Positions 25,091 through 37,497 of a DNA stretch of 64,000 nucleotides are shown here, piece by piece. The DNA is from Blasia pusilla. Its lineage: Eukaryota; Marchantiophyta; Marchantiopsida; Blasiales. The translations under genes were made by a program, and so were the position numbers. Numbering within the stretch: the first letter of the stretch is position 1; each line of letters opens with the position of its first letter. The DNA lies in assembly GCA_050084515.1 (NCBI GenBank), contig CM114271.1:57722001-57786000 (forward strand), written 5' to 3'. The notes beneath the pieces were generated by a model. The model searched no databases, had not been told where the DNA came from, and saw nothing but the letters and a program-made list of their open reading frames with translations.

Positions 25091-26849
25091 GAAGTAGCAT
25101 GATGAGAATAGAATGTTTCCTTGTTTAGCTCACGGGCATATCATGTGTTAAAAGAAACTAAGTGCACCCTTGGATCCTAATCCATATGCTAAATTGATCC
25201 TTGTGTGTCCCTCTTGGATTTCATTCATACGTTCATGCCATTCCGGTCCATAATTGTGAACTTCATTTGTGTTAAGCTCAATTTTGCGACCATTCCCTTG
25301 GTAGATTCGGTCTATTACCACTACAATTTGGTTTTCATGGCCATGACAATTTCATACCTTTGGCGGAAGCATAGTTTGGTTCAATTTGTTCATATTTTTT
25401 CATAGTGCTTGGGAAACAAGACTTGAATAAAGGGGATGGGTAAACCATAGGAACTCAAAAAAAGGGACTTGAAGAGTTGAGAATACCACTTCCACACACA
25501 CTCGAAGGCAAAGGAAAAAAGGGAGCCCCCTACAAGCTAAACTCACCGACAATAGAAAAGATGTCATCTATATTTAAAGAAGCATGATTACCGCTAAGGA
25601 GGACTCTAGCACGGATGTCTCTCACCGCCTAAGAATGCCTAAAAAAGTCCATTGGCTTGGGTATGTTGCAACACTATAGAAACTCATCATCTATAAGAAA
25701 GGAGCACAACAGATAAAGATAAAAATTTCTCAAGTGGATATGATGAGCACAATCCATAAGGAATGAGTCAAACCTCTCCCCCATAATCCCATACATCTAC
25801 ACGACTCGTGCGACGAAACGACGTTTGTCAACGCATACACATCGCTAGTCACATCTCCACAAAATACAAGAAAGATCTTCCCAACAAATAGGTCGATCCA
25901 CACACAAATAAAATATACTCACCCACGGACACCAAGACCACGCAACAAAAATGAGTTTGAAATAAAAACGGCTCACACAACCAACTCAACTCTGAAATCT
26001 ACATCGTAATATCAAGCCACATCCACCCTTTGCCATAAGGGAATCCAGACTCTAGCACCTTATTTCCTACCATACACCAAGCAAGAGAGGTGCTCCAAAG
26101 GCTCAACATGAGAAAGATGGCTTCTAAAAGCCCTCTCTCCCTCTCTTGTACCCTTGGGAAGAGGCAAAATCCCTTCCCCCAAAAAATAGCCCTCCAAACA
26201 GTAACCCATGTACACAAGTTACTAGGTGATTCTTGTCTCCATCAAAAGGTCACGTGGCTGAAAATAGCAAAAGAGGGAAATCATAAAAATATAATGTTCT
26301 TGATGCAAGGGACTTGTCGCCAACCTCATCCGACACCTCAAGAAAAGGTTACACCCAAACAACATGTTGACCCTCTATGCTATCAACACGATAAAACTCT
26401 ACTTGTTGGCTTACTAAGATGTGACAACATGGCTACTTTGAATCCTTTGATACTTTCATTTTATCTTCTGTAGAGTATATTTTTGATCCATTGCAATTAT
26501 GCCTTAAACATCCTCATCCTTCTTTTGCACATGTGCCTTGTGCATATGGGGAGTCTATTGTTGCAACAAATATTCATATTCTCCTGTACGCATATAGAAG
26601 AGAAGAACTAGCAACCAAATAATGATGTAACTAGATATGAGATCATAGCATGAGTGGCTCGTACTTCAAGATACTTTATTGGGCAAGATAGCCACAAGAT
26701 CAAATCCATAGTCTATATTCAAAATAATACAAGCAACATCTTGTTGACGAGTTGATCTAGTTATATCTTGATTCTTGAGGTGTCTGTCGTCTATTAGTTG
26801 GTGTGGTTATTCTCCTTCTTACATGTTCTAATAAAGTGTGTCGAGCTAC
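25091..26849. other. AT-rich repeat-derived stretch, no gene seen
   Basis: No domain could be assigned. Short frames on both strands are broken, and the base composition matches the flanking LINE remnants, so this is probably eroded retroelement DNA. Confidence 0.35.
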
Positions 26850-27265
26850 ACATACAAAAGATTTTATGGCATATGAATCAACAAGAATTAAGGATTTTCA
26901 TCATGGAGTGAGACATGTAACCAATGGCTTTATTCGTTTAGCATAAAAGGTTCTTGTGCTCTCACGTACATATATCTTTTACTAATTTCTTGAAAATATG
27001 CGCTCATTGAGAATCATCAATTCATCCTTTTTATAGTCCTTCTCTCTTTGTTGTCACTACTTATTGTCGATAATGCATCTCAATGAAGTTACAACTTACA
27101 CAAGCATTGATATTGGTACATCAAGCCAAAATGGTTAATGGCCAATCATCTCGCCATCTATTAGCATCTAACCAACCACTAGTATTTATGTCAGGTTTAT
27201 TTCAAATGATGAATTATTTTATTCATCGAGTTGTTCAAGCCTTTCATTCTTACTATTTTCATCTG
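26850..27265 (+). mobile_element. LINE fragment 2: 3' tail of ORF2
   Basis: The plus-strand translation resembles LINE fragment 1: VRHVTNGFIRLA near 26910 corresponds to VRHATDGFIPFA in fragment 1. PSLFVVTTYCR and VNGQSSRHLLASNQPLVFMS (27040-27190) correspond to PSLYVVTTYFR and GGRSPRRPFTSDQPLLFLS. Stops and a missing 5' part show it is a dead 5'-truncated copy, in the opposite orientation to fragment 1. Confidence 0.65.
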
Positions 27266-28333
27266 ACTTGATCCCTTTTTTTTCATTTCTTACCTCCTCC
27301 TTTTGGATTTTTTTAATTTTCCTTCTTTTTTAAATTTAGTCTAGTGAAGCATTTTCCTTTCATCTCATCTCTTCATCTCTGCTAATTTGAATTTCTGGGA
27401 GTTGCATGCAACACCAAAGAACTCTTTCTAGCTGGAACCAACACCTTGTTCTAAACCATGTGCCGATTACCAAGTATTGTTCACCTACCTACTTCCATAA
27501 CTCGAAAGGAAAAATTCACTTATCGATGAAAAATTTGATAGCCACCCTTGGGCCACCCTTTCTACTAGCCACTCATGCCTTTCTCTACTCAGTTCCCCCT
27601 TTCATAAATACTCGTCCTCCCCCATCCTTCTTTACCACTCCCTCCTCCCTCTATACTTTTCCTCTTTCCTACCATTCGATTTTTCCTCTATACTTTTCCC
27701 CTTTCCTACCATTTGATTTTTATTTCATTTTTACTAATGTAGGTTAAATATTTTTAATTCCTTATTTTTATTTTTTCTTCTCTCCTATCAATCTTTCTAT
27801 AACTCTCTTCCAATTTTTTCAATCATGGATATTTTAGATCTTTGAGAGAATCGATGATTCAATGATTATGTTATTGTTAACTCTCCATTTCTACTTTTTA
27901 AAATCTATTTCTTTCTCCTCGTATTCTTATTTATGGTATCTAGGAGGTCCATCCTTCATTCTTGTGCTCTCTTGTGCTTCCAATTGATGATGATTGGTAG
28001 TGTATGTACTATATATGCCACACTACATCTTGTTTGCTTGGTATAATTTAGCACAATCCATAAATTTACTTGTCTTTTTATTGATGATAATCTAGTAAAA
28101 AGAGATCACCCAAAGCATTTCAGAGAGTTCTTTTGTGTGAGTGTGAATAAATTTGACTTCATTTGTGATATATTAAGGAGTCGATTGACTACTAATTCTC
28201 CGTATTCTCTTCAAGTCTATCGAACAGGTTGTTGAGTGTCGCGTGTAATGTTAGCACTCGAAGTCTTAAAATGTAATTTAAGAAGTTAAGTAACGATGTC
28301 TTTCACCCGTGCATAGCGCGCACAATATACTAG

Positions 28334-29321
28334 TTCTCTCATAAGACAAAAAAAATGTGTTTCCCAAGCACAAGGTATTCTTCGACAGCAGCCGGAGGTG
28401 AGTATTAAACCTAGAGCTGGAGTGGCAGCTCCTTTGTTGCATTCCCTTTGAAACACGCAAGGAAAACCTCTCGATGTCCCAATGTTGAAAAAGGCCTCGT
28501 CATGTGCTCAAAGCTTCCTCCCAAGACCCTAAATGCACTCCGTCTAGAAATAAAATCATAGTAGCAAAGTCCCACTCGGATCGCGCTCCAGTTCAAGTTC
28601 ATTGAAACAGACTTCCACTCGTCCTCCTCGAATTCCTTGTTTTGTGCTCAATCGCGTGAGTTTCACTTGTTCTTTCTCTGTTTGTAATGTGATCAATCTT
28701 GGAACCAAGTTGCGTGAGTTTGCAAACCGCGCGCGGACTCACTTGGTACCCCGTGACTACGACTTATGGCACGCCACACCATCCCAATATCCACACACTC
28801 ACAATCATCTGCACAATAATAGTATCCGTTTGCACAATCACAGTATCCGAACGGACTTGGATACCAACGGACCCCATCGCCGACGATGCTTCCCGGCGCT
28901 CTGTCACGGTAATCCCTACACACGTGCTAACTCCCCCACTTATTAAATCTTTGTTGAACCCGAGGCGCCTTCAATGGCTATCAGGTGATTGTTATGGGTT
29001 TCTATGAACGCCACATATCCAAATTTAAAAAGCCACATTTAGCAAACAAGCAAGTTTTTTTAATTTTGAGTTGTTCAAGTTATTATTTAATTACTAATAC
29101 GTATTATCAAAACCAATAAATGGAAGTTGTAGAGTTAAGAAATGGTACAAATATATCATGGAATATTATGCTTGTCATTCGTACTTTCTTATATTCTGCA
29201 TTTAAATGAAAAAACCTTTTTATTTTAAAATTTACATAAGAAAATTTGAATGTGATTTTTTTTAATATTCTCTTTATTAAATGTAGAGATTCTATGAATA
29301 TCATATCTACTTTAAAAAAAA
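28334..29321. other. Unassigned stretch
   Basis: No supported gene. The short open frames on both strands between 28400 and 29000 overlap each other and show no recognisable motif. A run of CACAATCATC/CACAATAATAG/CACAATCACAG-like short repeats lies near 28800-28855. Confidence 0.35.
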
Positions 29322-29530
29322 TCTATACTATTATCAGAGGAGCAATTTTCAAGTGGGAACACCAATAGTCCCTCATGTCCTTAGAACGATTTTCAAGTGG
29401 CAACACGGATAGTCGACCACGTATCCTTTGAACATATTGCGTGGCATGGGCATTTGAATAGGGGCATTCAAGTAGCATTCAAAATTAGGGACCGTGCATT
29501 GTGCTATCGCTGTTCACGAGTCCTAACTAA
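29322..29530 (+). mobile_element. Possible small Helitron
   Basis: It starts A|TCTATACTATTATCAGAGG at 29322. It ends in CTAA (29527-29530) followed by T. Upstream of the end, CGTG (29493) and CACG (29515) could form a weak long-loop stem. A segment built on ATTTTCAAGTGGNAACAC is repeated twice inside (29347 and 29391). The 3' hairpin is weak, so this is tentative. Confidence 0.35.
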
Positions 29531-29631
29531 TATTGTATAAGAAAGGGAGATACGGAGTTAGAGGTTACTGTATAAGAAAGTGAGATATTGAGTTAGAGGT
29601 GAGGGTAGGGTAGGGGTCGGAATCTCTCTAT

Positions 29632-29658
29632 TCTCTCTCTCTCTCTCTCTCTCTCTCT
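29632..29658. repeat. (CT)n microsatellite
   Basis: Uninterrupted CT dinucleotide run. Confidence 0.95.
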
Positions 29659-29773
29659 AAAAATGAATTATATGGATGTGTGGGAAATTAGAGAGATGGG
29701 ATGATCTTGTATTTTGTAGAGAGAGGAGGTATGATGTTGGAGGGAGTCATTCTCATCTCTAGAAGTACTAAAA

Positions 29774-29816
29774 CATTTGGATCCTCTCATGGGAGGGGTT
29801 AGAGAGGATCCAAATG
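29774..29816. repeat. 15-bp perfect inverted repeat
   Basis: CATTTGGATCCTCTC at 29774-29788 and its exact complement at 29802-29816, with a 13-nt spacer. Probably the end or core of a foldback element. Confidence 0.85.
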
Positions 29817-30329
29817 TACATAAAGATACTAGTGTAAACTACTCTGAGGATATTTACCAAGGAAATGGAAGGTTTCTCTCACTTTAAAAATAGGGAGGTA
29901 GAAACATGGAGCAGGGAAAGGTGGGGATGTATATGTTATTTTTCGAAACTAAGAAAGCAAAACAAATGGGGGTAAGTAATTTTTAATAAATTATCCACAT
30001 TATTGATCAAGGGAGGATGGAGAATTAACTATTCTAAAATTCTCTTAAAAGGTGAAGAGGTAGAATTCTTTTCAATTAGAGAGGTTTTTTTTCATAATAA
30101 ATAGGTGGGCTGGATTAAGTGGAGAATTTCCAAATGAGAGAAGGTAGAGAGAGATTTTCCAACACTAGTCTATGTTATTATGGGAAAGTACATATATAAT
30201 TGTTAAAAAAATGAATCTTCCAAATTTATGGCTATTTTGTAAAATAATTTTCATTTAGGGGATCCCTACATGAAAATGTGGCAAGGGGCACATTAAAAGA
30301 AGGAATTGATCTTAAAATGAGAAAATTTT

Positions 30330-31070
30330 CAGTACTACTCCATATTTTTTTGTTAAAGTACGGACAAGTCGGTATCACTCGATGATGTCTCTATGTCAAA
30401 TGAAAAGAATTGGAGGGCTCTTTGGAATCGGAGAATCTACAATTGAGCAAGGGTGTCCACAAAATCATCAATACCATGGCAAGGTGGCTCATGGGGCAAT
30501 GAGTTGGACCAATTGGATAACATATCGTGCTTCAAAAATCAGATTTTTGCATTAATGCGGTTTGATTAATGACACTCAATTTCTTATTGAATCACCAATA
30601 GGCACAAATTCCAATGTATGGTATAGTCATAATAATAAATCTTATGCATATGCAATATTAATACAAGCTATCAATAACTCAACATTGTGTTTCTTGGATG
30701 TGTTCTTTAGCTATCCCGCTTATATTCATGATACTTGACTTCTCAAAAACTCCCTATTATACAAAAATCCCACTTTATACCAAAAGGTTCGAGGTGGACT
30801 CTCACTTCTTCTAAGAAGTGGTGAGAGAATTTGGGAGTATTTCAGTAGCGGATTATGGGTGATTGAGGATATGCACTCTCTTGCCATGGCTCATAGTTCC
30901 TTATCCTACACTACACATCGGAAAAAGGATACTTAGAACTATTATCATTCTTCAATGAGGATGTGTGTGGAGAGGGTTTTTGGGCTACTAAAAGAAACAT
31001 GACGCAAACTCAACCAACTCATTTATAAACCCAGCTTACATAGGGTACCAAATCCAAAGATGATTTTTCC
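30330..31070 (+). mobile_element. PIF/Harbinger-type transposase remnant
   Basis: A broken plus-strand reading contains pieces in the right order for a Harbinger DDE transposase. IGGLFGIGESTI near 30405 resembles the helix-turn-helix region. FLDVFFSYPAYIHD near 30690-30730 is the second-Asp block (normally ending VHD). NYYHSSMRMCVERVFGLLKE near 30935-31000 is the block carrying the catalytic Glu in ER-FG-LK. Numerous stops and frameshifts separate them. No terminal repeats or TWA target duplications were identified. Confidence 0.6.
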
Positions 31071-31092
31071 ACATGTGTTCTTTATAATATCA

Positions 31093-31263
31093 TTAGTGGG
31101 CAGTCCGTGCCATGCACAGGAGTGAAGGGACTAATCATGTTGCGCATAAAATATTTTTCTTGCTGCTTGTAGAGGGGGAAACATTTTCTTGTTGCCCAGT
31201 TGCCACATGTTAAGCAAAGAGGTGTTTGCAAATCAAGAAGGCACTCTCCAATAATAATATAGA
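31093..31263 (-). mobile_element. Mini-Helitron A (171 bp)
   Basis: On the minus strand it starts A|TCTATATTATTATTGGAGAG at 31263. It ends with a 6-bp-stem hairpin (CCTGTGC-ATG-GCACGG), about 8 nt, then CTAA at 31096-31093 followed by T. It sits precisely between A and T without terminal inverted repeats, as Helitrons do. It is too short to encode anything. Confidence 0.7.
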
Positions 31264-31815
31264 TGATAGATAGAGAATATTATATTGATAACGGTCTTAG
31301 GGTTTTGAGTTTAGGGTTTAGAACTCGTGCAAAAATGCATATAACACGAGTTCTTGACTTTCTTCCAAAAAATCAAGGAACACAAGATGGAAGGAGAAAT
31401 TTGCAAGGCTCCTTTTTAGCATGTCATATTAGGAGCTCAATATTCATGTCAACACTTCCATGAAGTTGAATGTCTTTGAGTTTACTCAAGTAAAACATGA
31501 AATAGAATCATGCCTCATTTAAGTGGGAACCTTAAATTAAATTGGTTTCAAAGAAAACATAGCAAGGGCTCACAATGAAAGCATTGCAAGACCTGGGAAT
31601 CATTGAGATCTCTCCATGTGCTTACTATGTGGCTATTGGGATATTAATGTATGTTGTAATAGTCGCCTTATGTTCATTTTCAAGCTCTAGATCTACAAAA
31701 CCCTCCATAAAGCATCTTGTTATAAATTGCAAGTTGAATGTGAAATTACAATATTTACACAATCTATTAAATAACCTTATATTATATGAAGCTTCTCCAC
31801 ATTCCATGCGCAATT

Positions 31816-31873
<58 letters not shown>

Positions 31874-32566
31874 TGGGGGCAACAAGCCTCTTTGGAAGCA
31901 TATTGCCTCCATGGACTCCAAATATTTAGAGTCTATGTTGCCTTTGCCCAAGTAGGAGCCAAAATTGACCCCTGCCTCGATCATAACAAAGCCCCCAAAC
32001 AAAGGGATATGTTCCCTACTTTTCTTAGATATGGAGAATTCTTGAAGGTATATAGCACTCTAGATGGAGGTGATTAAGTGATACATGGAGCCGCACTTAT
32101 TTGTGCAGACGCTTGCTTCTCACACATCTGCTCTCGCTTCAAACTCCATGTAAACTAGGCTTCTCTGTTTGTGCTCTCCTATTGTCTATATTTATCGACT
32201 TAGCTTTTGTGATCCAAGTGAACATCTAGCAAGATCTTCAACATTGAGTAAAAATCACAACAATTTAAATTGTGATAGAAGCAGAGTTAGACGTGTCATT
32301 AAATTGAGAATCTCTTGAAGATCCAATTGAAAAAAATGGTACACCACGGTCAATATCCTAGCTTCTATCCAAAATTTTCTACAACATGGGATCTTTGAGT
32401 CCGATGAAGAAGGACAAGAAATTACGAAATGTTCATAATGCCACATTTGCAATGAACAATTTCTAGCGGAGATGATATGGACTAAGTTCTCTTGAGTTCA
32501 TTTGCACCACCAAGTACTAGCACTCTACCCCTACAGTTTGCTTCAATTCTATTGAGTGAGAAATGA
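31264..32566. other. Unassigned stretch with a long CT tract
   Basis: No supported gene. Open frames around 31575-32077 owe their length to the CT repeat and run on both strands, so they are not credible genes. Confidence 0.4.
31817..31865. repeat. (CT)n microsatellite, 49 nt
   Basis: Uninterrupted CT run of about 24 units. Confidence 0.97.
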
Positions 32567-33291
32567 CTAGCTTATGCGTGTGCTATGCATCAAGGTTGCA
32601 CACTGACAAAGTCCGTGTCCGCGGACATGTCGGTCCTATGGACGGAAATGTCTATGCGGGCCCGGATACCCAAGGCCCGCACCTGAGCCCGCCCGCAACC
32701 CTCTCCCATTGCGGTTGGGCTTAGGTGTGGGGTTGAGGCCTACCCTGGGCCCGAAAAAAATTGGTCCGCCGGAAGCCCGCACCTGCCCCTCGAGAGCCCT
32801 TGCCCAATCAGCCTTGAGCCCGCACAGAGTCCGCACAGACGCACGTGCCCGCCCAGAGCCCGCGCATGCCCGCCTTGAGCCCGCATCCGCCCGCCTAGAT
32901 CCCCCACCTGCCCGCCCTAGCCCGCGCATGCTGGCCTCAAGCCCGCACCTGCCTGGGCGGAGCCCGCACCTGACTTGCTCGCTTGGCGCCCGCGCCTGCC
33001 CGCCCAGCGGGCCATGCAACGGGTGCGGGGTCCGTCAGCCCGGGTCTTGGTGACGGGCTCTAAGGCGGGTTCGGGTGCGGGTTAGGCATCTCTATCCCAT
33101 GGACGGACTTTTCCGTTTCCGTGCAACCTTGCTATGCATGGATCTATGAATTTGAATTACCCACCTAAGTGTACAATTGAATTCGAGCGATCTTATTGGC
33201 TTAAACAACGAGCGATTCTATTGGCTAAAAATGACATGTGAGGAGGTGATCTCAAAATGAAGAGGCACTCACTCTCCAATAATGATATAGA
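32567..33291 (-). mobile_element. Mini-Helitron B, split by a hAT-type insertion
   Basis: On the minus strand it starts A|TCTATATCATTATTGGAGAG at 33291, nearly the same as mini-Helitron A. It ends CTAG at 32570-32567 followed by T, preceded by the decayed hairpin region CCATGCATAGCACACGCATAAG, which is recognised only when the nested element at 32591-33131 and one target copy are ignored. Its own length is then about 176 bp, close to the 171 bp of copy A. Confidence 0.65.
32591..33131. mobile_element. Non-autonomous hAT-type element (541 bp) with 8-bp target duplication
   Basis: The termini are CAAGGTTGCAC at 32591 and GTGCAACCTTG ending at 33131, a perfect 11-bp terminal inverted repeat extended by a second imperfect match around AAAGTCCGT. 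It is flanked on both sides by CTATGCAT (32583-32590 and 33132-33139), an 8-bp target duplication typical of hAT transposons. The interior is far more GC-rich than its surroundings and consists largely of a degenerate repeat of GCCCGCACCTGCCCGCC-like units. No transposase is encoded; the open frames inside run on both strands because of the repeat. Confidence 0.88.
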
Positions 33292-35900
33292 TTAGGCACC
33301 CTCCGATGGCGGATGGAAATCGAAGTCCTGACCTCCACCGCCGTAACTGATTCTTTCAAATTTCTTTCAAATTGTGAGGACGCAAAAATTCTCTTCTCTA
33401 AAGTTTGGGATGCAAATAATTTCACAACCTTGACAAAAAATTGGTAATTATGAATTATATACGGCCCTTAAGTTCTCATCTTTTTTTCTCATCTAAACTA
33501 TCTACTGGTCCCCAACACATGTTTATTCATTTCTGTCTCCTTCCACCCCTCTCAAAGGACCGTAAAATCATCGTAACCCGTAGGATAAAATTGATATGCT
33601 ACCGACGGCTGGCTAGTTTTTGCATGCGTGCCCCTTTCGTTATCGAAAACCATATGGGCACGTAGTCGCGTCACAAGGATTCGTGCCGTGTTTGGTCAGA
33701 CATAGGACGTCCGTAGTCGCCCAAACAAAACTGAGGTTGTGAAACGAGTTCAAATTCGCTGACGCGATACGAAAAGGCCAGTTGTCCTGTCCACAGTCGC
33801 ACACAAGGACGTAAACCCGTGATCACAAGTGGCATGCAGACCAAACACCCCGCTCTTGTGGGTATTTCCTTATCCAAAATTCCCACCGCGCGTTTACTTC
33901 ACAAAGTTCACGTCGCCCTGGGCTTGCCGGTGGGCGCCATCTGGATTCCGGAGCCCGGCGCAAAATATGACATCGAACGCAAGTTCCACATTTCCGTACA
34001 CGAAGTAGACCCACGAAGTCCGGACTCCGAAGTAGGGGAGGAAGCTGACTCTCTTAAGACAAAAAAAAGCTTCCTTCCCCTGACGTAGAGGTGAAGGGAG
34101 GACAATAATGAAGTTTTCAAGTGCGTAGGAAACACGTTTACATCCACGATTCCACTGACAGCGCTCGACAGCAGCAGGTCACACCGTCACCGAGGGTAGT
34201 AGATAGAGTTTTCTACTGGTTCATATCCATCGTTCGATCGTAGGCAGCGCGAGTACGTTTCTCATGTGACACATGGCCCATCCAGACCACTCATGACTGA
34301 CTAGACTTCATATTTGCAGATTCTGTTTCATTTAGAGAAAGCAAACAGTTTCGGTGGATTCTATGCAACAATTTAAGACAAGAAATTGTTCTTTTTCCAC
34401 ATACTCCTTTTTAAATATATGCAACAATTTCTTTCCCTCTTGGAATTTCAAAAATGACATTGGACATTCATAATTAAAAATCGGCTTAATTATAAAAAAT
34501 TCAAAATAAAATAAAGAAAGGAAACATCATAAGGAAGGAAAGAAGAAAATAACAAAAAGGAGTTCAAAGAGAAAATGTCAAAAAAAATTAATAACCAAGG
34601 AATGTGATTAATAAATTTTAAAAATTAAGTTTGAAAAAAGAATATGTCATGAAAATTTTGATATATATGGTGTGTAAATATTTTAATAAAAGAACCCAAA
34701 AATATTTGATCTTTTCACCACGGATGGTCCAAATTTTTTCCAACATATTTATCATTTAAGAGAGGAGCATTTTTCTGATGGGCGCCACGGAAAATTCACC
34801 TCGTGCCGTGGCAGGGGGAGGGGATACGGGGAGGACTAGGGGAGCCCCAGGGGCATTCGAGTGACGGGGCTTTAGGGATCATGGAGTGGACCGTGCACCA
34901 TCCACTCTCACTGGTATTACTAATCTGTGATGTGTGTGTTGAGCAAAAAATAACGATGCACGATTCTAGCCTCAAAATTTTCCCGTTTTTCATACTTGAT
35001 ATGAATTTCTCGAAAGGGAAAAACATTTTTCGTGCTTCGTTGAAACTTTATACCATTGAAATGACTTATTCACCATTTCTCATTTCCATCCCAGTTTTTT
35101 CTATTAAAGTTTACAGTCATTCAGTTTTTTTGACCATTTTGAACATTTGAAAATGATTTGGTCAAATTTTGACTCGGGAGCAAACTTGCGAAGAAAGGCA
35201 TTTCCGCGCACATTTTGTGCGCAGTGAATCATAAAGAAAAGAATAAAAGAAAAGCTAGAAAGGATAATTCTCGGATGCGGTGCTAAGCCCCGCAAAATTT
35301 AAAAGCATGTCGCGCGAATGAATGGCTACCACGTCCTCGAAATCCCCGCTCACACGTCCCCGCAACCACGGGATTGCGGTCGGGGAATGTGGTGTCTGCC
35401 AATGAATGAGTGGGAAGGAAATCCGGCGGTCGGTGGTAATCATGGGACGGTTTCGGCGGAAAGAGTGAATGGATGGATGTCGTTCCACCGGATGGATGAA
35501 GTATATATTGTTTGCACCAATGGTGAGGAGGAGGGCTTCCACTCATGGACGAGAAAAGGAGCCATTCCCCGGTGGTGCGGCCTCAAGGGCAGTGAGTGCC
35601 GCCTGAAAACACGCGGAATTTCCCGGCCGGTTCCGGGAAACCCCCGGGAAAGATCGGACCAGTGTACGCCAACGGAAGGCGTGGCACCGGCATCGTGAAA
35701 GTGCGTCATGTAGTGGGGATAGGATTAGGCGGGATTAAATTTGAAAGTCCTCCGTCGCTGCACAGGACACTGCTTCTGTATCTGCATTACTGAGATCTCG
35801 CCAGTGCTTCTGTATCTGTACGACGACGTTTGTGGCTTGGACACCTCTTCTAAATAAATGATAAAGTTACGCTTCACAACCCTAAGGGCCCTAAACCTGT
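33292..35900. other. Unassigned DNA with foldback structures
   Basis: No gene supported. 33671-33862 is bounded by imperfect inverted ends sharing GTGTTTGGTC (near 33691) and GACCAAACAC (near 33840), a MITE-like arrangement without a visible target duplication. GCCACGG at 34784-34790 pairs with CCGTGGC at 34806-34812. 35280-35700 is GC-richer, but its frames are contradictory. Confidence 0.35.
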
Positions 35901-37497
35901 CATTCCCCACGGAACTGGGGTGCAGAGGCCGAAACTCTTTCTAAATTTGTTGACTGACTTTCATCAAATGAATCGAATCCCAAAGATGTCAAATTCGTAA
36001 GCAAGCGTTCGCTCTTCGTTCAAATTCGTTGTCCTCGTTACAGCGTCTGAATCTTCTGATTAGTCGCAGTTGCGCTTCATCGCTTCACAATCCGAAAGCC
36101 GTCTTCTCCGGGGTTTTCTCTACGGAACTGCAGGTGCTGAGGTCAAGACAGTTGGAAGTAATTGCACAAAGTTCTGGCTCTATCGTGAGTGAGGGAGGGA
36201 GACTGCCAGTCACTGTCTCCGTTTGATACGTTGACTGCCTGCCATGTAATCTCGTTTCTCATCAACGAATCGCTTTTCTCTCTCCTGCCCGCAATTCGTG
36301 CTTCAAAAGCGGCCGAAGGCGGAGAGTGGCGAGACAATCGCAGGGAGAAGCAGCGACGCAAGCTTGATGACCACGTCTGCTACCGCTGGCGAGGATTACA
36401 TGTGAATAAACACTGACGTAACTGAGATAGAAATCTGTGCTCGCGCCTTTGACGCGAAGGTCAGCGAGGAACGAGTCGGCGACGAAGGCAGAGGCTCTGC
36501 TCAGCAAACTTGTTCCTTCGACTGTTGTCGAGAACCGTGCCGGAATTATGGGGACTCTAGGTGACAGAATGTATGTTGATAGCGGCCGAACTTTCCCAAT
36601 CCTCCACGGCGCCCACGCTCACGGAGGTGAAGAAAACCAGATCACGCCAGGTGAGATAACGACGCTGCCATTCGATTACAGTGAAGTTGCGTGTCGATGT
36701 ACCTAAGAAGTAGCGACCGGCGAAAGAATCGTTGCAACCATCAGAGAAGGTTGAGGGTGTGATGAACACGTTGAGATGAAGAAAAATCTCTCGGATCCGT
36801 GGCGTGGGTACAAGAGCGTGTGTTGAGATAGCAGATGATGATCGCGGTCGGGCCTCTCTTCGTCTTCTGGTGGATCGAACAGTTTCTCTAGGACAGGTCC
36901 ATGCACATGTCTCCAGGATAAACCCTAAAAGAGCACGGTGCTAGCTTCTTTGATTGAGAAAGATTGCGACACATAGTACTGCCTTATGCTTCTGGTCATG
37001 TACTTCGAGCGTTTTAGGACCGCCCGACGATTGCTGCTCTCTGGTCGTAACATAACGTGTGACGCCCTTATTCTTTGGCACATTAATGCCAATGCCAGAT
37101 TTCTCTACGGTCCCCGGAGAGGGTAATTGGCAGTGGATTCGGGAACAAGAGCACACAAATGTCAGGTGCATTTGATCGTTTTACAAGACGCATGTGGGAA
37201 CCTGGCGATGAGCGGCGAACGATTCCCTGGAGATACGCAGACAATTATCAAGTTTTGAGGATAGCAAGTCGATCAGTCTGTTGCAAGAAGCGAGACTCGT
37301 ATCCGTGCACTTGATACTTTTAGCCGTTCGACCTGCTGTCGCCAGCCAAAAAATTGAATCCGCTCTATTCACCCACTCTGCAGGCTACTTCGTGATTATC
37401 TGGGCAAGAGTTTGAAAGGAAAGTCTTGAAATTATCAGTGGTGTCGTCAACAAACCTTTTGTCGTCACAACGAATCGTGCGGTCGTTTCAGTTTTTC
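35901..37497. other. Unassigned gene-like composition, no confident model
   Basis: Base composition is even and not transposon-like. An open plus-strand stretch at 36437-36706 and one near 36031-36223 (reading like an organelle-targeting peptide) both lack a usable ATG and have no recognised homology. 37181-37497 may be the 3' UTR of the minus-strand gene that follows. Confidence 0.3.

Larger units (their letters stand above)
23202..28333 (+). mobile_element. Candidate non-autonomous Helitron containing LINE fragments
   Basis: The 5' side reads A|TCCACTATATTATAAAGTAAA (TC at 23202), the form of plant Helitron 5' ends. The 3' side has a GC-rich small hairpin at 28308-28320 (CGTGC-ATA-GCGCG), then a short AT tract and CTAG at 28330-28333 followed by T. 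Insertion between A and T, the lack of terminal inverted repeats and the 3' hairpin are the Helitron hallmarks. The pairing of these two ends over 5.1 kb is inferred; no Rep/helicase gene lies between them, only LINE remnants and AT-rich DNA. Confidence 0.4.

Noticed and set aside
31575-32077. Open frames across the CT repeat
   Set aside because: Length is produced by Leu-Ser or Arg-Glu runs from the dinucleotide repeat.
32636-33053. Two overlapping open frames, about 114-127 codons, on opposite strands
   Set aside because: They arise from the GC-rich repeat inside the hAT-type element, where stops are rare on both strands.
36029-36226. Open frame reading like an organelle-targeting peptide
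   Set aside because: First codon is TTG and no in-frame ATG precedes it; no homologous continuation was found downstream.
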